DNA of 64,000 bases from Aquimarina rhabdastrellae (GCA_947387485.1 CANDNT010000005.1:1-64000); one strand, 5' to 3'; shown: positions 28,479 to 37,356, counted from the stretch's first letter. Notes: generated by a model from the letters alone, not told the origin. Translations and numbers: made by a program.

Positions 28479-29420
28479 ATGAGGAAAAATATGTTTAAAA
28501 CGACTGCACTGGCATTATTATGCGGGTTTGGTTTAATAGCGCAAGATAAAGGTACGACATCAAAAGAAGTTGGAGAGATTGTAACTTACCTTACTAGTGA
28601 TGAATTACAAGGTCGTGATACAGGTAGCGAAGGTTTAGAAAAAGCAGCAGTGTATATAGAAAACATTTTTAAAGAAAATAAAGTAGCACCATATTTTGAT
28701 ACTTATAGAGATACCTTTGAAGTAGAAGGACAAGAAACGTATAATGTTGTAGGATATTTAAAAGGTAACGATAAAAAATTAGCTAAAGAGTTAGTTATTA
28801 TTGGAGCACATTTTGATCATATCGGTAAAGGAAAAGAACATAATGGTGATGTAATCGCAAATGGGGCTAATGATAATGCAGCAGGTAGTGCAGCAGTAAT
28901 TACACTTGCAAAATACTTTGCTAAGACAAAAAGTAATAAACGTAGTGTTCTTTTTGTATTGTTTGGAGCAGAAGAAAAAGGATTATTAGGATCTAAGCAT
29001 CTGGCTCAAGTATTAAAAGAAAAACAGGCGGACTTATATACAATGATTAATTTTGAAATGATAGGGGTAGCGTTAAATAATCAACCACATAAGGCGTATA
29101 TAACAGGATTTGAAGAATCAAATATGGCAAAAAAACTAAATGAATACTCAGGAGAGAATTTAATAGGTTTTTTACCAAAAGCGAAAGAATATCAATTGTT
29201 TAAGCGTAGTGATAACTATCCGTTTTATAAAGCTTTTCATGTGCCATGTCAAACGATATCAACTTTTGACTTTACAAATTATAAGTATTATCATCACGTA
29301 GATGATGAAGCCGAAAATTTAGATTTTAATTTTATGGCAGATCTTATAAACGATTGCGTACCAGCTATAGAAAAAGTATTTAATACTACAGAAAAAGAAA
29401 TAAAGCTAAATAAAAAATAG
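28479..29420 (+). CDS. M28 family zinc peptidase
   Basis: A 313-residue exported metallopeptidase, probably an aminopeptidase. Signal peptide MRKNMFKTTALALLCGFGLIAQ. Metal ligands of the M28 fold can be placed: IIGAHFDHIG (first His), GANDNAAGSAAV (bridging Asp), FGAEEKGLLGS (catalytic Glu and ligand Glu), FEMIG (Asp/Glu position) and YYHHVDDE (last His). A single-domain form without a T9SS sorting domain, hence periplasmic or released. It is followed after 25 bp by the SDR gene. Confidence 0.9.
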   Translation: MRKNMFKTTALALLCGFGLIAQDKGTTSKEVGEIVTYLTSDELQGRDTGSEGLEKAAVYIENIFKENKVAPYFDTYRDTFEVEGQETYNVVGYLKGNDKKLAKELVIIGAHFDHIGKGKEHNGDVIANGANDNAAGSAAVITLAKYFAKTKSNKRSVLFVLFGAEEKGLLGSKHLAQVLKEKQADLYTMINFEMIGVALNNQPHKAYITGFEESNMAKKLNEYSGENLIGFLPKAKEYQLFKRSDNYPFYKAFHVPCQTISTFDFTNYKYYHHVDDEAENLDFNFMADLINDCVPAIEKVFNTTEKEIKLNKK

Positions 29421-29445
29421 TTTACGAATTTAAACACTTAGCATA

Positions 29446-30126
29446 TTGAAAAATATTATCATCACAGGAGCAAGTAGAGGTATAGGATATGAAATGGCTC
29501 AACTTTTTGCTGATGAAGGACATCAAGTACTGGCGTTATCACGTAATGAAGCACCGATACAAAAGATAAATCATGATAAGATACACACATTTTCTTTTGA
29601 TATATCCGATGAAAAAGACCTTAAAAAAGTTGCTACCTATATTAAAGAAAATTGGAAAAAGGTAGATGTGCTAATCCATAATGCAGGAAGTTTGATAAAC
29701 AAACCTTTTGAAGAACTTACTAGAATAGATTTTGAAAAAGTGTATCAAGTAAATGTATTTGGAGTAGCAACTTTAACACAGATTGTACTTCCTTTTATGG
29801 AATCAGGAGCCCACGTAGTAACAGTAAGTAGCATGGGTGGAATTCAAGGAAGTATGAAATTTCCAGGATTAGCTGCATACAGTTCTAGTAAAGGTGCTGT
29901 AATCACTTTGAGTGAACTCTTGGCCGAAGAATATAAAGAAAGAGGAATAGCTTTTAATGTGCTCGCATTAGGTGCAGTTCAAACAGAAATGTTGGCAGAA
30001 GCATTTCCAGGATACCAAGCACCGTTAACAGCCGTTGAAATGGCTACGTATATTAAAGAATTTTCGTTAACAGGTAATAAGTTTTATAACGGAAAAGTCT
30101 TAGAGGTATCGAGTAGTACACCTTAA
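29446..30126 (+). CDS. Short-chain dehydrogenase/reductase family protein
   Basis: A 226-residue cytoplasmic NAD(P)-dependent oxidoreductase. It has the nucleotide-binding TGASRGIGYEM at residues 7-17, NAG in IHNAGSL, catalytic Ser in VSSMGG and YSSSKGA with Tyr and Lys. The start is TTG at 29446 (MKNIIITGASRG); no ATG exists upstream that keeps a plausible start, so this non-ATG start is supported. Substrate unknown. It follows the M28 peptidase closely and ends at a terminator. Confidence 0.88.
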   Translation: MKNIIITGASRGIGYEMAQLFADEGHQVLALSRNEAPIQKINHDKIHTFSFDISDEKDLKKVATYIKENWKKVDVLIHNAGSLINKPFEELTRIDFEKVYQVNVFGVATLTQIVLPFMESGAHVVTVSSMGGIQGSMKFPGLAAYSSSKGAVITLSELLAEEYKERGIAFNVLALGAVQTEMLAEAFPGYQAPLTAVEMATYIKEFSLTGNKFYNGKVLEVSSSTP

Positions 30127-30146
30127 AAAATAGAATAAATAGATAT

Positions 30147-30184
30147 TAAAAGCTTTGTAATAATGTATTGCAGAGCTTTTTTTG
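30147..30184 (+). terminator. Terminator after the SDR gene
   Basis: AAAGCTTTGTAAT pairs with ATTGCAGAGCTTT (two G-U pairs) and is followed by seven T. Confidence 0.75.
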
Positions 30185-30285
30185 AATAAATGATGATAGA
30201 AACGAGGGATATAAATGAATTATTACTCTATTGTGGTTTCAGTATTAATCTATACATGGATAGTAGGTATAATGCCAATTTAGGA

Positions 30286-31176
30286 TCAAGATTTACAATT
30301 AACCAAAACCATATCTCTAATAGTTTTTCTAGAATCTTTATTAAGTAATTTAAAATCTATATAATAAGTAAACTTTCCTTTAACTAGGTTTTTTGCAGGA
30401 GAAGCTTTTAAAGTGATTTTATAGGTATCATTAGCATAAATCTCTGTCCAAGAATCACCAGAAGTACGTTGTTGAGATCTAGGTCTAAGTATAGGAACTT
30501 GAGTTTTAGAAGTTCCTTTTTCAATTTGTAATACAGCCGATTTACCATTTTTATAACGCCCGAAATATAACTGACGAATATAACCAGCACCAGGAGTTAC
30601 AGCAAAAAGACAATCACAAGCATCAATCTCATCCCATGTAAAACTTAAATCTTTTAAAGAAAAACGAACAACTTTAGTTGGTTTAAGCATAGCAGTTTCA
30701 AGAGGCATTTTTTTAGGACGTTCTCTTTTTATAGAAGAGAAAGAGAATTTAGTCGAAGTCTGCAATGTATCATCAATCATAATCACCTTCTTTTTTATAG
30801 TAGTGATAATCGAATCTGTAAATTGTTTTGCTGAGGTAGAAAAAATAACCTTAGACATAAAGGTTTGGACACTGTCTATGTTTTTGGACAAAGGAATTAG
30901 TTCTACGTTTTTAACCACAACAATAGCCGAAGTATCAATATTAAATAAAGAAGGTAAAGCAGTTTCAGAGAACTCAGGATGTGTTAAAGTTAATTTTTGC
31001 TCGTCTATATAATGTTGTAATTTCTTTTTAATAAGAAGGCTATAAGCATCTTTTTTAGCATAAGATTTCTTTTCTATAGCAGATGTGTGTTCTTTTGAAA
31101 TTACAACATGCTCTTCTTTATGACGAGCACAACTGAAACAAAATACGATCAAAAAAATAAAACTTAGATATCTCAT
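30286..31176 (-). CDS. Lipoprotein of unknown function, partner of a membrane regulator-like protein
   Basis: I do not recognise this 296-residue protein. MRYLSFIFLIVFCFSC is a lipoprotein signal with Cys at 16. After a Lys-rich linker (RHKEEHVVISKEHTS...KKDAYSLLIKKKL) come two regions with mixed alpha/beta character, including FSLKDLSFTWDEIDACDCLFAVTPGAGYIRQL and YFGRYKNGKSAVLQIEKG. The ATG overlaps the end of the upstream gene by 4 bases (31173-31176), so the two are translationally coupled. It is probably anchored in the inner or outer membrane facing the periplasm. Role unknown; sensing or cell-envelope response is a guess from the partner. Confidence 0.72.
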   Translation of the reverse strand: MRYLSFIFLIVFCFSCARHKEEHVVISKEHTSAIEKKSYAKKDAYSLLIKKKLQHYIDEQKLTLTHPEFSETALPSLFNIDTSAIVVVKNVELIPLSKNIDSVQTFMSKVIFSTSAKQFTDSIITTIKKKVIMIDDTLQTSTKFSFSSIKRERPKKMPLETAMLKPTKVVRFSLKDLSFTWDEIDACDCLFAVTPGAGYIRQLYFGRYKNGKSAVLQIEKGTSKTQVPILRPRSQQRTSGDSWTEIYANDTYKITLKASPAKNLVKGKFTYYIDFKLLNKDSRKTIRDMVLVNCKS

Positions 31177-32138
31177 GATTTAACTTTGAATTTAAGTTTA
31201 ACAATTTTTTGATCAGCTTTAATAGTTTCAACAATCTCAATATTTTTAAGCTGCGAAGTAGGAGTTGTGAGTAATTTGATAAACTCTTCTTTAGAAAATA
31301 ACTCAATCCCGATGTCATAAGGAAGTACCTGAAAAATCACAGCCTTATCTGCGATAAGTTGTTTTAATTCTTGTTTCCTAGTTTTCCAATCTTTTATCTT
31401 ATGATTTGCATAATAATGTATCATTAAAGCATAATCATCTGTATGTAACAATACATTTTCTTGAATAGGATTTTTATAAAAGCGATGTATAGTATCAGGT
31501 TTGTGATAAGGAGATGATGCTATAAATTTTATATAATCATCTGTTGATGACCATGAAAAACAACCTTGAGCATCACTTTTAAGATGATAAGGAGATTGAT
31601 GATCATTTATGATGGTAACTGTAATTGGTGTGTTTTTTATAGGCTGATTACGATCAGCATCAGTAAAACAAAAGTGATAAGTATGTGTTCTAGGATAAAA
31701 AATATACAACAAGAGTATAGCTATGAAAACAAGACTAGATAAAATACCTATAAACTGATATTTTTTCTTAGGAGATTTCGTTTCTACTATTTCATTTTTT
31801 TTCGCTTTAAAAGCAGCCCAAGAAGATATACCGCAATATTGAGAAAGTAAATTGAGTATATCAATACGAGGTAGTTTTTTTGGTTCGTTTTTAAAATAAC
31901 TATAAAAAGATTTTTCGCTTAAACTTCCTTTTACACGAAGTTTTAAATCCTCTTGAAACAAGACAATATCCTGTCCTTTCCATAACGAAATATCTGGATG
32001 AGAAGGCGTATGCTGCTTTAAAAACTGAGAAGTAATCTCTTTTTTTAAACGTTCAAAAGCTATTTTATCTTCAGTAGTAATATGAATAAGGTTTTGTAGA
32101 TGAGTGAATTGTAATTTGTAAAATGATTTACAAAGCAA
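31173..32138 (-). CDS. Single-span membrane protein with N-terminal HTH-like domain, unknown
   Basis: A 321-residue protein in three parts: a cytoplasmic N-terminal ~110 residues, with LRVKGSLSEKSFYSYFKNE and PRIDILNLLSQYCGISSWAAFK resembling a small helical DNA- or protein-binding domain; one membrane segment (QFIGILSSLVFIAILLLYIFY, ~residues 127-147); and an extracytoplasmic beta-rich domain (ITVTIINDHQSPYHLKSDAQGCFSW, like a carboxypeptidase-regulatory fold). This layout resembles membrane-bound regulators, but no family name is certain. The called start is TTG 32138; homology-style start would be near ATT 32081 (ITTEDKIAFERL). A TTGTAA-rich palindrome overlaps the start region. Confidence 0.7.
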   Translation of the reverse strand: MLCKSFYKLQFTHLQNLIHITTEDKIAFERLKKEITSQFLKQHTPSHPDISLWKGQDIVLFQEDLKLRVKGSLSEKSFYSYFKNEPKKLPRIDILNLLSQYCGISSWAAFKAKKNEIVETKSPKKKYQFIGILSSLVFIAILLLYIFYPRTHTYHFCFTDADRNQPIKNTPITVTIINDHQSPYHLKSDAQGCFSWSSTDDYIKFIASSPYHKPDTIHRFYKNPIQENVLLHTDDYALMIHYYANHKIKDWKTRKQELKQLIADKAVIFQVLPYDIGIELFSKEEFIKLLTTPTSQLKNIEIVETIKADQKIVKLKFKVKS

Positions 32139-32145
32139 TTACAAG
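32110..32145. promoter_or_regulatory. Operator-like nested inverted repeat with four TTGTAA half-sites
   Basis: TTGTAA occurs at 32110-32115 and 32117-32122, and its complement TTACAA at 32129-32134 and 32140-32145. The inner pair forms an 8-bp perfect palindrome (TTTGTAAA-ATGA-TTTACAAA) and the outer pair an 8-bp one (TTGTAATT / AATTACAA). It lies at the 5' end of the membrane-regulator/lipoprotein unit and 71 bp ahead of the divergent DUF4349 gene. Confidence 0.5.
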
Positions 32146-32215
32146 CCTTTTGCAATATTAAAACTGTAGGCGCATCTATGTTTGTTTTCAATAAACAAAA
32201 TAAAAACTAAAAATC

Positions 32216-33034
32216 ATGAAAACAAAGATTTTAAAAAGAATACTATACGTCATTACATTAATTGTATTTCAAACAGCATGTACAAAAGAAAAAAATATAG
32301 GATCAGAGGCAATAGCATTAAATGCGTATGAAACTAAAAAAAAACAAACAGTAGCAAAAGAAAATGGAACAAAACAACACCAACATAAAATCATTAAAAA
32401 TGCAAAATGTAAAATTAAGGTTGATAGGATAAAACCTATTAGAACACAAGTAGAGGCACTTGTTCTCAAGAATGAAGGATATATAACTGAAGAAAACTAT
32501 ATTAATAATCAGTATAATAAAGAAAGCGAATTTACAGTGAGAATTCCTAATCAAAAATTTCAACAAATTATAGATAGTATTTGTGAGTTAGGAGTTCAAA
32601 TCGATTATCGAAATATATATACAAATGATGTAACTCAAGAATTTGTTGATATAGAAATGCGATTAAAAACAAAAGAAGAAGTTAGACAACGATATGAAGA
32701 AATACTAAGAGCAAAGGCAAAAAATGTAAAAGACTTATTATTAACAGAAGAAAAACTGAATAAACTCCAATCAGAAATTGAAATAATGAAAGGACGTATA
32801 CAATACTTAAGTAATCAAACAGCAATGAGTACTATAACAGTAATATTGTATGAAGAAATAGAAGAGCGTATAATAACGAGTTCAACATATTTACAAGAGA
32901 TTAAAAAGGCACTTATCTATGGTTGGGATATGATAAAAACAATGAGTATAGGAATTTTATATTTATGGCCATTTATAGTAATAGGTTTGATTATTATATA
33001 TTACTACAGGAGAAAAACTAATACTTCAAAATGA
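32216..33034 (+). CDS. DUF4349 lipoprotein with C-terminal membrane anchor
   Basis: A 272-residue protein: lipoprotein signal ending in FQTAC (Cys 21), a DUF4349 domain (residues ~55-240) with AKCKIKVDRIKPIRTQVEALVLKNEGYI, SEFTVRIPNQKF and a long coiled-coil-like helix (ELRAKAKNVKDLLLTEEKLNKLQSEIEIMKGR-type heptads around residues 155-190), then a transmembrane segment (MSIGILYLWPFIVIGLIIIYYY) and a basic tail. DUF4349 proteins are envelope proteins of unknown function. Divergent from the regulator-like operon, so the palindrome between them could control both. Confidence 0.82.
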   Translation: MKTKILKRILYVITLIVFQTACTKEKNIGSEAIALNAYETKKKQTVAKENGTKQHQHKIIKNAKCKIKVDRIKPIRTQVEALVLKNEGYITEENYINNQYNKESEFTVRIPNQKFQQIIDSICELGVQIDYRNIYTNDVTQEFVDIEMRLKTKEEVRQRYEEILRAKAKNVKDLLLTEEKLNKLQSEIEIMKGRIQYLSNQTAMSTITVILYEEIEERIITSSTYLQEIKKALIYGWDMIKTMSIGILYLWPFIVIGLIIIYYYRRKTNTSK

Positions 33035-33087
33035 TTACATTTATACAGTAACAAAGAAGCCTTGGATAAAAACAATAATAAATCACA

Positions 33088-33987
33088 GTGAAAAAAACTC
33101 TAGTAATATTAGCAGCAGGAATGGGATCCCGATATGGAGGGCTCAAACAGTTGGATAAAATGACGATTAAAGGCGATGCCATTATGGATTATTCAATTTA
33201 TGATGCATTATTATCAGGCTTTAATAAAGTTGTGTTTATTGTTAGAAAAGAAATAAAATCAATAATAGAAGAACGATACAAGAATAGAATACCAGAAGGA
33301 ATAGCGATATATTATGTGATACAAGAAGTTACAAATGTACCTAAACCTTATATTGTAAAAAATAGAATTAAGCCATGGGGAACAGGACATGCGTTATGGA
33401 GTGTAAAAGATATAGTTAATGAACCATTTGCGATTATTAATGCTGATGATTTTTATGGTAGAGATGCTTTCTTGACAATGAGTAAAGCATTAGAAGATAC
33501 TGTTACACAACATATGATAGGGTATCAACTTAAAAATACATTATCACCTCATGGGACTGTATCAAGAGGAGAATGTTATGTGACAGGAGATAACAATCTT
33601 GATAAAGTGATTGAACGGACAGCTATAGCATTAAAACAGAAAGAAATTCAATATTATGATGCGTATAAAAAAGAAACAAAAGCCATCGCTCCAGAAACTA
33701 TTGTTTCTATGAATTTTTGGGGATGTACACCAGTTGTTTTTGATTATGCAGAACAAGAGTTCAAGAAATTCTTATCAAAAAATAAAGATGATGCTAAAGC
33801 TGAATTTTATTTACCAAGTATTATTAATAACGGAATAAAAGAGAACCTAATGAAATGTAAAGTATGGGAAACAACATCAAAATGGTTTGGGGTTACTTAT
33901 AAAGAGGACAAAGAAGTTGTTGTAAATACATTACAGCAATTGATAGAAGAGGGAATTTATCCTGAAGATTTATGGAACGGTAAATAA
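33088..33987 (+). CDS. Sugar-1-phosphate nucleotidyltransferase
   Basis: A 299-residue nucleotidyltransferase. The signature LAAGMGSRYGGLKQLDKM is at residues 8-25, followed by TGHALWSV and NADDFYG, where the Asp pair coordinates metal. It should couple a hexose- or hexosamine-1-phosphate to a nucleotide. GTG at 33088 is the start that gives the family N-terminus (MKKTLVILAAGMGSR). It is followed after 18 bp by an N-acetylhexosamine 1-kinase gene, so its natural substrate is probably GlcNAc-1-P or GalNAc-1-P made by that kinase. Confidence 0.85.
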   Translation: MKKTLVILAAGMGSRYGGLKQLDKMTIKGDAIMDYSIYDALLSGFNKVVFIVRKEIKSIIEERYKNRIPEGIAIYYVIQEVTNVPKPYIVKNRIKPWGTGHALWSVKDIVNEPFAIINADDFYGRDAFLTMSKALEDTVTQHMIGYQLKNTLSPHGTVSRGECYVTGDNNLDKVIERTAIALKQKEIQYYDAYKKETKAIAPETIVSMNFWGCTPVVFDYAEQEFKKFLSKNKDDAKAEFYLPSIINNGIKENLMKCKVWETTSKWFGVTYKEDKEVVVNTLQQLIEEGIYPEDLWNGK

Positions 33988-34005
33988 TTATTTTAAATAG
34001 AATCT

Positions 34006-35091
34006 ATGCAAAAAGAATTACAGAGGATATTAGAACAATTTAAAAAAGATGAAGTTATAAAAACAATAACTAAACTAACCTCTGGGCATATTAATATTAC
34101 CTATTTAATAACAACACATAATGAACAACAGTATGTGTTACAACAAATAAATACAGCTGTTTTTACAGATGTAGCAGCATTACAACACAACAAAGTAGCA
34201 GTGAGTGAAGTAATGCAAACGTATTATAAAACAGAACGATTAGTTTATGATACTATAAAATATATAGCTACTCAAGAAGGGAATTATTGGTATGTTGATA
34301 AAGCATTAAATCACTGGAATATGATGTTATATATACCAGAGAGTAAATGTATTCTGCGAGCTACTCAAGAAGAACAGGTTTATGAAGCAGGAAAATTATT
34401 TGCACATTTTCATAAAGCAACAGCTGATCTTGATCCAAATAAATTTTATGAGATTATACCTGGATTTCACGATGTAGCATTACGATATGAACAGTTAGAA
34501 AAAGCTATAAAAACAGGTGTTTCTCAACGAAAAGAAATTGCTGCTTCATGGATAAAACAAGCTATAGCATATAAAGAAGAAATGCACCTGCTAAACAAAT
34601 TAAAAGAAAGTAAAGCGGTACCACTTAGAATGACACACAATGACACCAAGATATCAAATATCTTGTTTGATATGGAGGATAAAGGTAAATGTGTTATTGA
34701 TTTGGATACAGTAATGCCTGGAATTGTACATTATGACTTTGGAGATGCAGTGCGTTCAATTTGTGCGACAGCTAATGAAGATGAAAAAGAGCTTGCAAAA
34801 ATAGCTATTAACTTAACATTTTATGAAGCGTTTTGTAAAGGATATGCTGCTGTAGGAGCAAAACATTTAACAACTGTAGAAAAAGAGCATTTGGTTTCAG
34901 GTGTGAAAACAATGATATATATAATGGCAATTCGTTTTTTAACAGATTATCTTAATGGAGATGTGTATTATAATATTGTATATAAAGAACATAATTTGGT
35001 AAGAGCAAAAAATCAATTTACACTATTAGCAAGTGTAGAAAAAAACCTTTTGAGTTTAGAAAAAGTTACTCAAAAGGTTTTTGGTATGTAA
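34006..35091 (+). CDS. N-acetylhexosamine 1-kinase (NahK-like)
   Basis: A 361-residue anomeric kinase of the aminoglycoside-phosphotransferase fold. It aligns well from memory with Bifidobacterium NahK: SGHINITYLITT, YVLQQINTAVF, PLRMTHNDTKISNILFD (catalytic loop with HND), VIDLDTVMPGIVHYDFGDAVRS (metal-binding DxD), and RFLTDYLNGDVYY...EHNLVRAKNQ. NahK phosphorylates GlcNAc and GalNAc at C1. The AmgK/MurU recycling pair is an alternative reading, but the NahK-specific segments are closer. The last codons lie in a perfect 15-bp terminator stem (35041-35082). The next gene is convergent with one base between stops. Confidence 0.86.
   Translation: MQKELQRILEQFKKDEVIKTITKLTSGHINITYLITTHNEQQYVLQQINTAVFTDVAALQHNKVAVSEVMQTYYKTERLVYDTIKYIATQEGNYWYVDKALNHWNMMLYIPESKCILRATQEEQVYEAGKLFAHFHKATADLDPNKFYEIIPGFHDVALRYEQLEKAIKTGVSQRKEIAASWIKQAIAYKEEMHLLNKLKESKAVPLRMTHNDTKISNILFDMEDKGKCVIDLDTVMPGIVHYDFGDAVRSICATANEDEKELAKIAINLTFYEAFCKGYAAVGAKHLTTVEKEHLVSGVKTMIYIMAIRFLTDYLNGDVYYNIVYKEHNLVRAKNQFTLLASVEKNLLSLEKVTQKVFGM
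35041..35082. terminator. Terminator hairpin inside the 3' coding end of the kinase gene
   Basis: AAAAACCTTTTGAGT and ACTCAAAAGGTTTTT are perfect 15-bp complements with a 12-base loop. Read on minus it is followed by T-rich sequence, so it can stop transcription from both convergent genes. It encodes the last 17 residues of the kinase at the same time. Confidence 0.85.
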
Positions 35092-35092
35092 A

Positions 35093-36505
35093 TTATATCG
35101 TGCGTAAAACTTCAGCTTTACGTTTGTTTTTCCAGGTACCGCCAGTAAAATCAGGAATCTGAATACTAGTACTATTATTAGCAACAGAAGCTTCAGAAAG
35201 AGGTGTAATGGAACTCCATAAAACACTATCGTATACATTAATGTCTAAAGGTAATCCTTCATTAAGACAACGAATAAGACGATAAATCATAACAAAATCC
35301 ATACCGCCATGACCAATAGATTTATCAGAAATCTGTTGTTTGAGTTTATTCCATAAAGGATGATCGTATTTTTCGCGATAAGCTTTATATTCTTCGTCCT
35401 TTAACCAATTATGTCCCCAGTATTTAAGTTCAGGCTCATTGATAAATAATTTAGAAGGATATCCCTGATGAACCGCTTTTGTACCAGTAACAGTATTTAA
35501 TCTTGAATAAGGACGCCCAGTGTGCACATCAAATTGAAGCATGATACTTTTACCAAGCTTAGTTTTGATTAAAGTTGTATTCATATCACCACAAGCAAAA
35601 TTGTTAAACTTGCTATTTTGAGCTTCGGCAGCGAGACTTAAACTACGTTCTTTAGAACTCATAGAAACTAGGTGATCATACATATCACCACGACCAATAT
35701 CCATATAAAAACTCACAGGACCTAAACCATGAGTTGTATAAAAATTACCATTACGAGTTTGATGATGCTTGATACGCCATTGATCTTCATAATACACATC
35801 ATCTAATAAATGCTTTCTTAAATCGTGAATATAAGCACCTTCTGCATGATTAACTTCACCAAAAACACCTTGATCAATCATGTTTAAAATCCAAAGCTCT
35901 TCACCATTAAAACAACAATTTTCGAGCATAATGCAGTGTTTTTGAGTACGCTCTGTAACCTCAATAATCTTCCAGCAATCTTCAAGAGTATAAGCAATAG
36001 GTACTTCGCAGGCTACATGTTTACCATTTTCCATTCCATAAATAGACATAGGAGTATGATATTTCCATGGAGTAGCAATTAAAAGAAGATCAATATCATC
36101 ACGTTCGGCAACCTTTTTCCATGCATCTTCACTACCAAAATATAAAGAAGCTTCTTCTTTTTGAATCGTTTTTAGGTAGTCATTATTCTTATTTACTTTA
36201 TCCTCTTTAAGGTCTGATAAAGCAACGATTTGGGCATGATCATTTTTAATAAGCCATTCATGCATGTTTAATAAAACAGAACCTCTATTACCTAAACCTA
36301 TGATTCCTATTCGGACTTTAGGTATAGGATTAGCAGTTAAAGATAAAGCACTACCCGTAGCTTTGGCAACAGCCAAAGACTCTTTAATTTGCTCAGCATC
36401 GGCAGTGTTTTTTTCAGGAGTATTAGCACAAGAAGTTATGGCTGGAGTAAGTCCAAAAAACAAAGAAGCTTTTGCTCCTAGATTTAAAAAGGTTTTTCTA
36501 TTCAT
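35093..36505 (-). CDS. GH109 family alpha-N-acetylgalactosaminidase (NAD-dependent)
   Basis: A 470-residue exported protein of the Gfo/Idh/MocA fold. The N-terminus MNRKTFLNLGAKASLFFGL...AITSC is a lipoprotein-type signal with a weak Tat-like start. The NAD site is IGIIGLGNRGS (~residue 68). TPWKYHTPMSIYGMENGKHVACEVP, ENCCF, RNGNFYTTHGLGPVSFYMDI, GHGGMDF and LWSSITPLSEASV closely follow the Elizabethkingia GH109 enzyme that cleaves terminal alpha-GalNAc with a redox cycle. Length is close to the family. Released GalNAc could feed the neighbouring convergent 1-kinase. A plain oxidoreductase is the alternative. Confidence 0.86.
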   Translation of the reverse strand: MNRKTFLNLGAKASLFFGLTPAITSCANTPEKNTADAEQIKESLAVAKATGSALSLTANPIPKVRIGIIGLGNRGSVLLNMHEWLIKNDHAQIVALSDLKEDKVNKNNDYLKTIQKEEASLYFGSEDAWKKVAERDDIDLLLIATPWKYHTPMSIYGMENGKHVACEVPIAYTLEDCWKIIEVTERTQKHCIMLENCCFNGEELWILNMIDQGVFGEVNHAEGAYIHDLRKHLLDDVYYEDQWRIKHHQTRNGNFYTTHGLGPVSFYMDIGRGDMYDHLVSMSSKERSLSLAAEAQNSKFNNFACGDMNTTLIKTKLGKSIMLQFDVHTGRPYSRLNTVTGTKAVHQGYPSKLFINEPELKYWGHNWLKDEEYKAYREKYDHPLWNKLKQQISDKSIGHGGMDFVMIYRLIRCLNEGLPLDINVYDSVLWSSITPLSEASVANNSTSIQIPDFTGGTWKNKRKAEVLRTI

Positions 36506-36746
36506 GATGAGGTATTTATATACGATGGTTTTTTAAGGACATTAAATTACTAATAAAAAAGGAAACGAGTTTTTGCCTTACAACAAATAAGGAGTAACCT
36601 TAAAAAAGAAAGATAAAATGACCGTTTATCGATATTTATAGAAAAATAACTCAAAAAGTTACTAGAAATATACCGAATTGATTATTTTGTTACTATATAT
36701 GCAGTTCGTAAGGTGCATATTATACATGTAATTGAGGAGAAATACG

Positions 36747-37346
36747 TTGAAAGAAATTTTAAAAAAATATATACCAGAGCAGGCAGTAGTGCCAGCGTTT
36801 AATTTGATCATTAAGCATAATGTACATTTAAAGATAGTGAATGAGCGTGTAACACGACATGGAGATTATCGTAGAATGCCCAATGGGCAACACCAAATCA
36901 CGGTAAATTCGTCATTAAATCCGTATCGTTTTTTGATTACTCTAATTCACGAAATAGCACATCTTATAGCTTTTGAGCGATATGGGATGAGAATTAAACC
37001 TCATGGTATAGAATGGAAAAAAACCTTTCAACATTTAATGTTACCGTATATTAATCCAGGGGTTTTTCCGGCAAAATTATTACCCTTAATAGCAAGACAT
37101 TTTAAAAATCCAAAAGCAAGTAGTGATACAGATGCACAGCTCTCTATTGCACTAAAACAATACGATCCGCCTAGTGATAAGAATTATGTTTTTGAAATTC
37201 CACCAGGAGGTGTTTTTAGATTGTATAACGGACGTGTTTTTAAAAGAGGTAATAAGAGAGTAAAACGATATGAATGTATGGAGTTGAATACAGGTAAAAT
37301 ATATTTGTTCAATCCTAATGCAGAAGTAGAAATCATTAACGTATAA
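36747..37346 (+). CDS. SprT-like zinc metalloprotease domain protein
   Basis: A 200-residue cytoplasmic protein whose LITLIHEIAHLIAFERYG carries HExxH (His-Glu-x-x-His), the SprT/Spartan-like motif, followed by a beta-rich C-terminal half (GVFRLYNGRVFKRGNKRVKRYECMELNTGK). The start is most likely TTG at 36747 (MKEILKKYIPEQAV). An in-frame TTG at 36732 would only add five residues. SprT-like proteins are linked to DNA-protein crosslink repair in eukaryotes, but the bacterial role is unclear. Next gene, manC, follows after 10 bp. Confidence 0.82.
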   Translation: MKEILKKYIPEQAVVPAFNLIIKHNVHLKIVNERVTRHGDYRRMPNGQHQITVNSSLNPYRFLITLIHEIAHLIAFERYGMRIKPHGIEWKKTFQHLMLPYINPGVFPAKLLPLIARHFKNPKASSDTDAQLSIALKQYDPPSDKNYVFEIPPGGVFRLYNGRVFKRGNKRVKRYECMELNTGKIYLFNPNAEVEIINV

Positions 37347-37356
37347 ACCAACTTAG

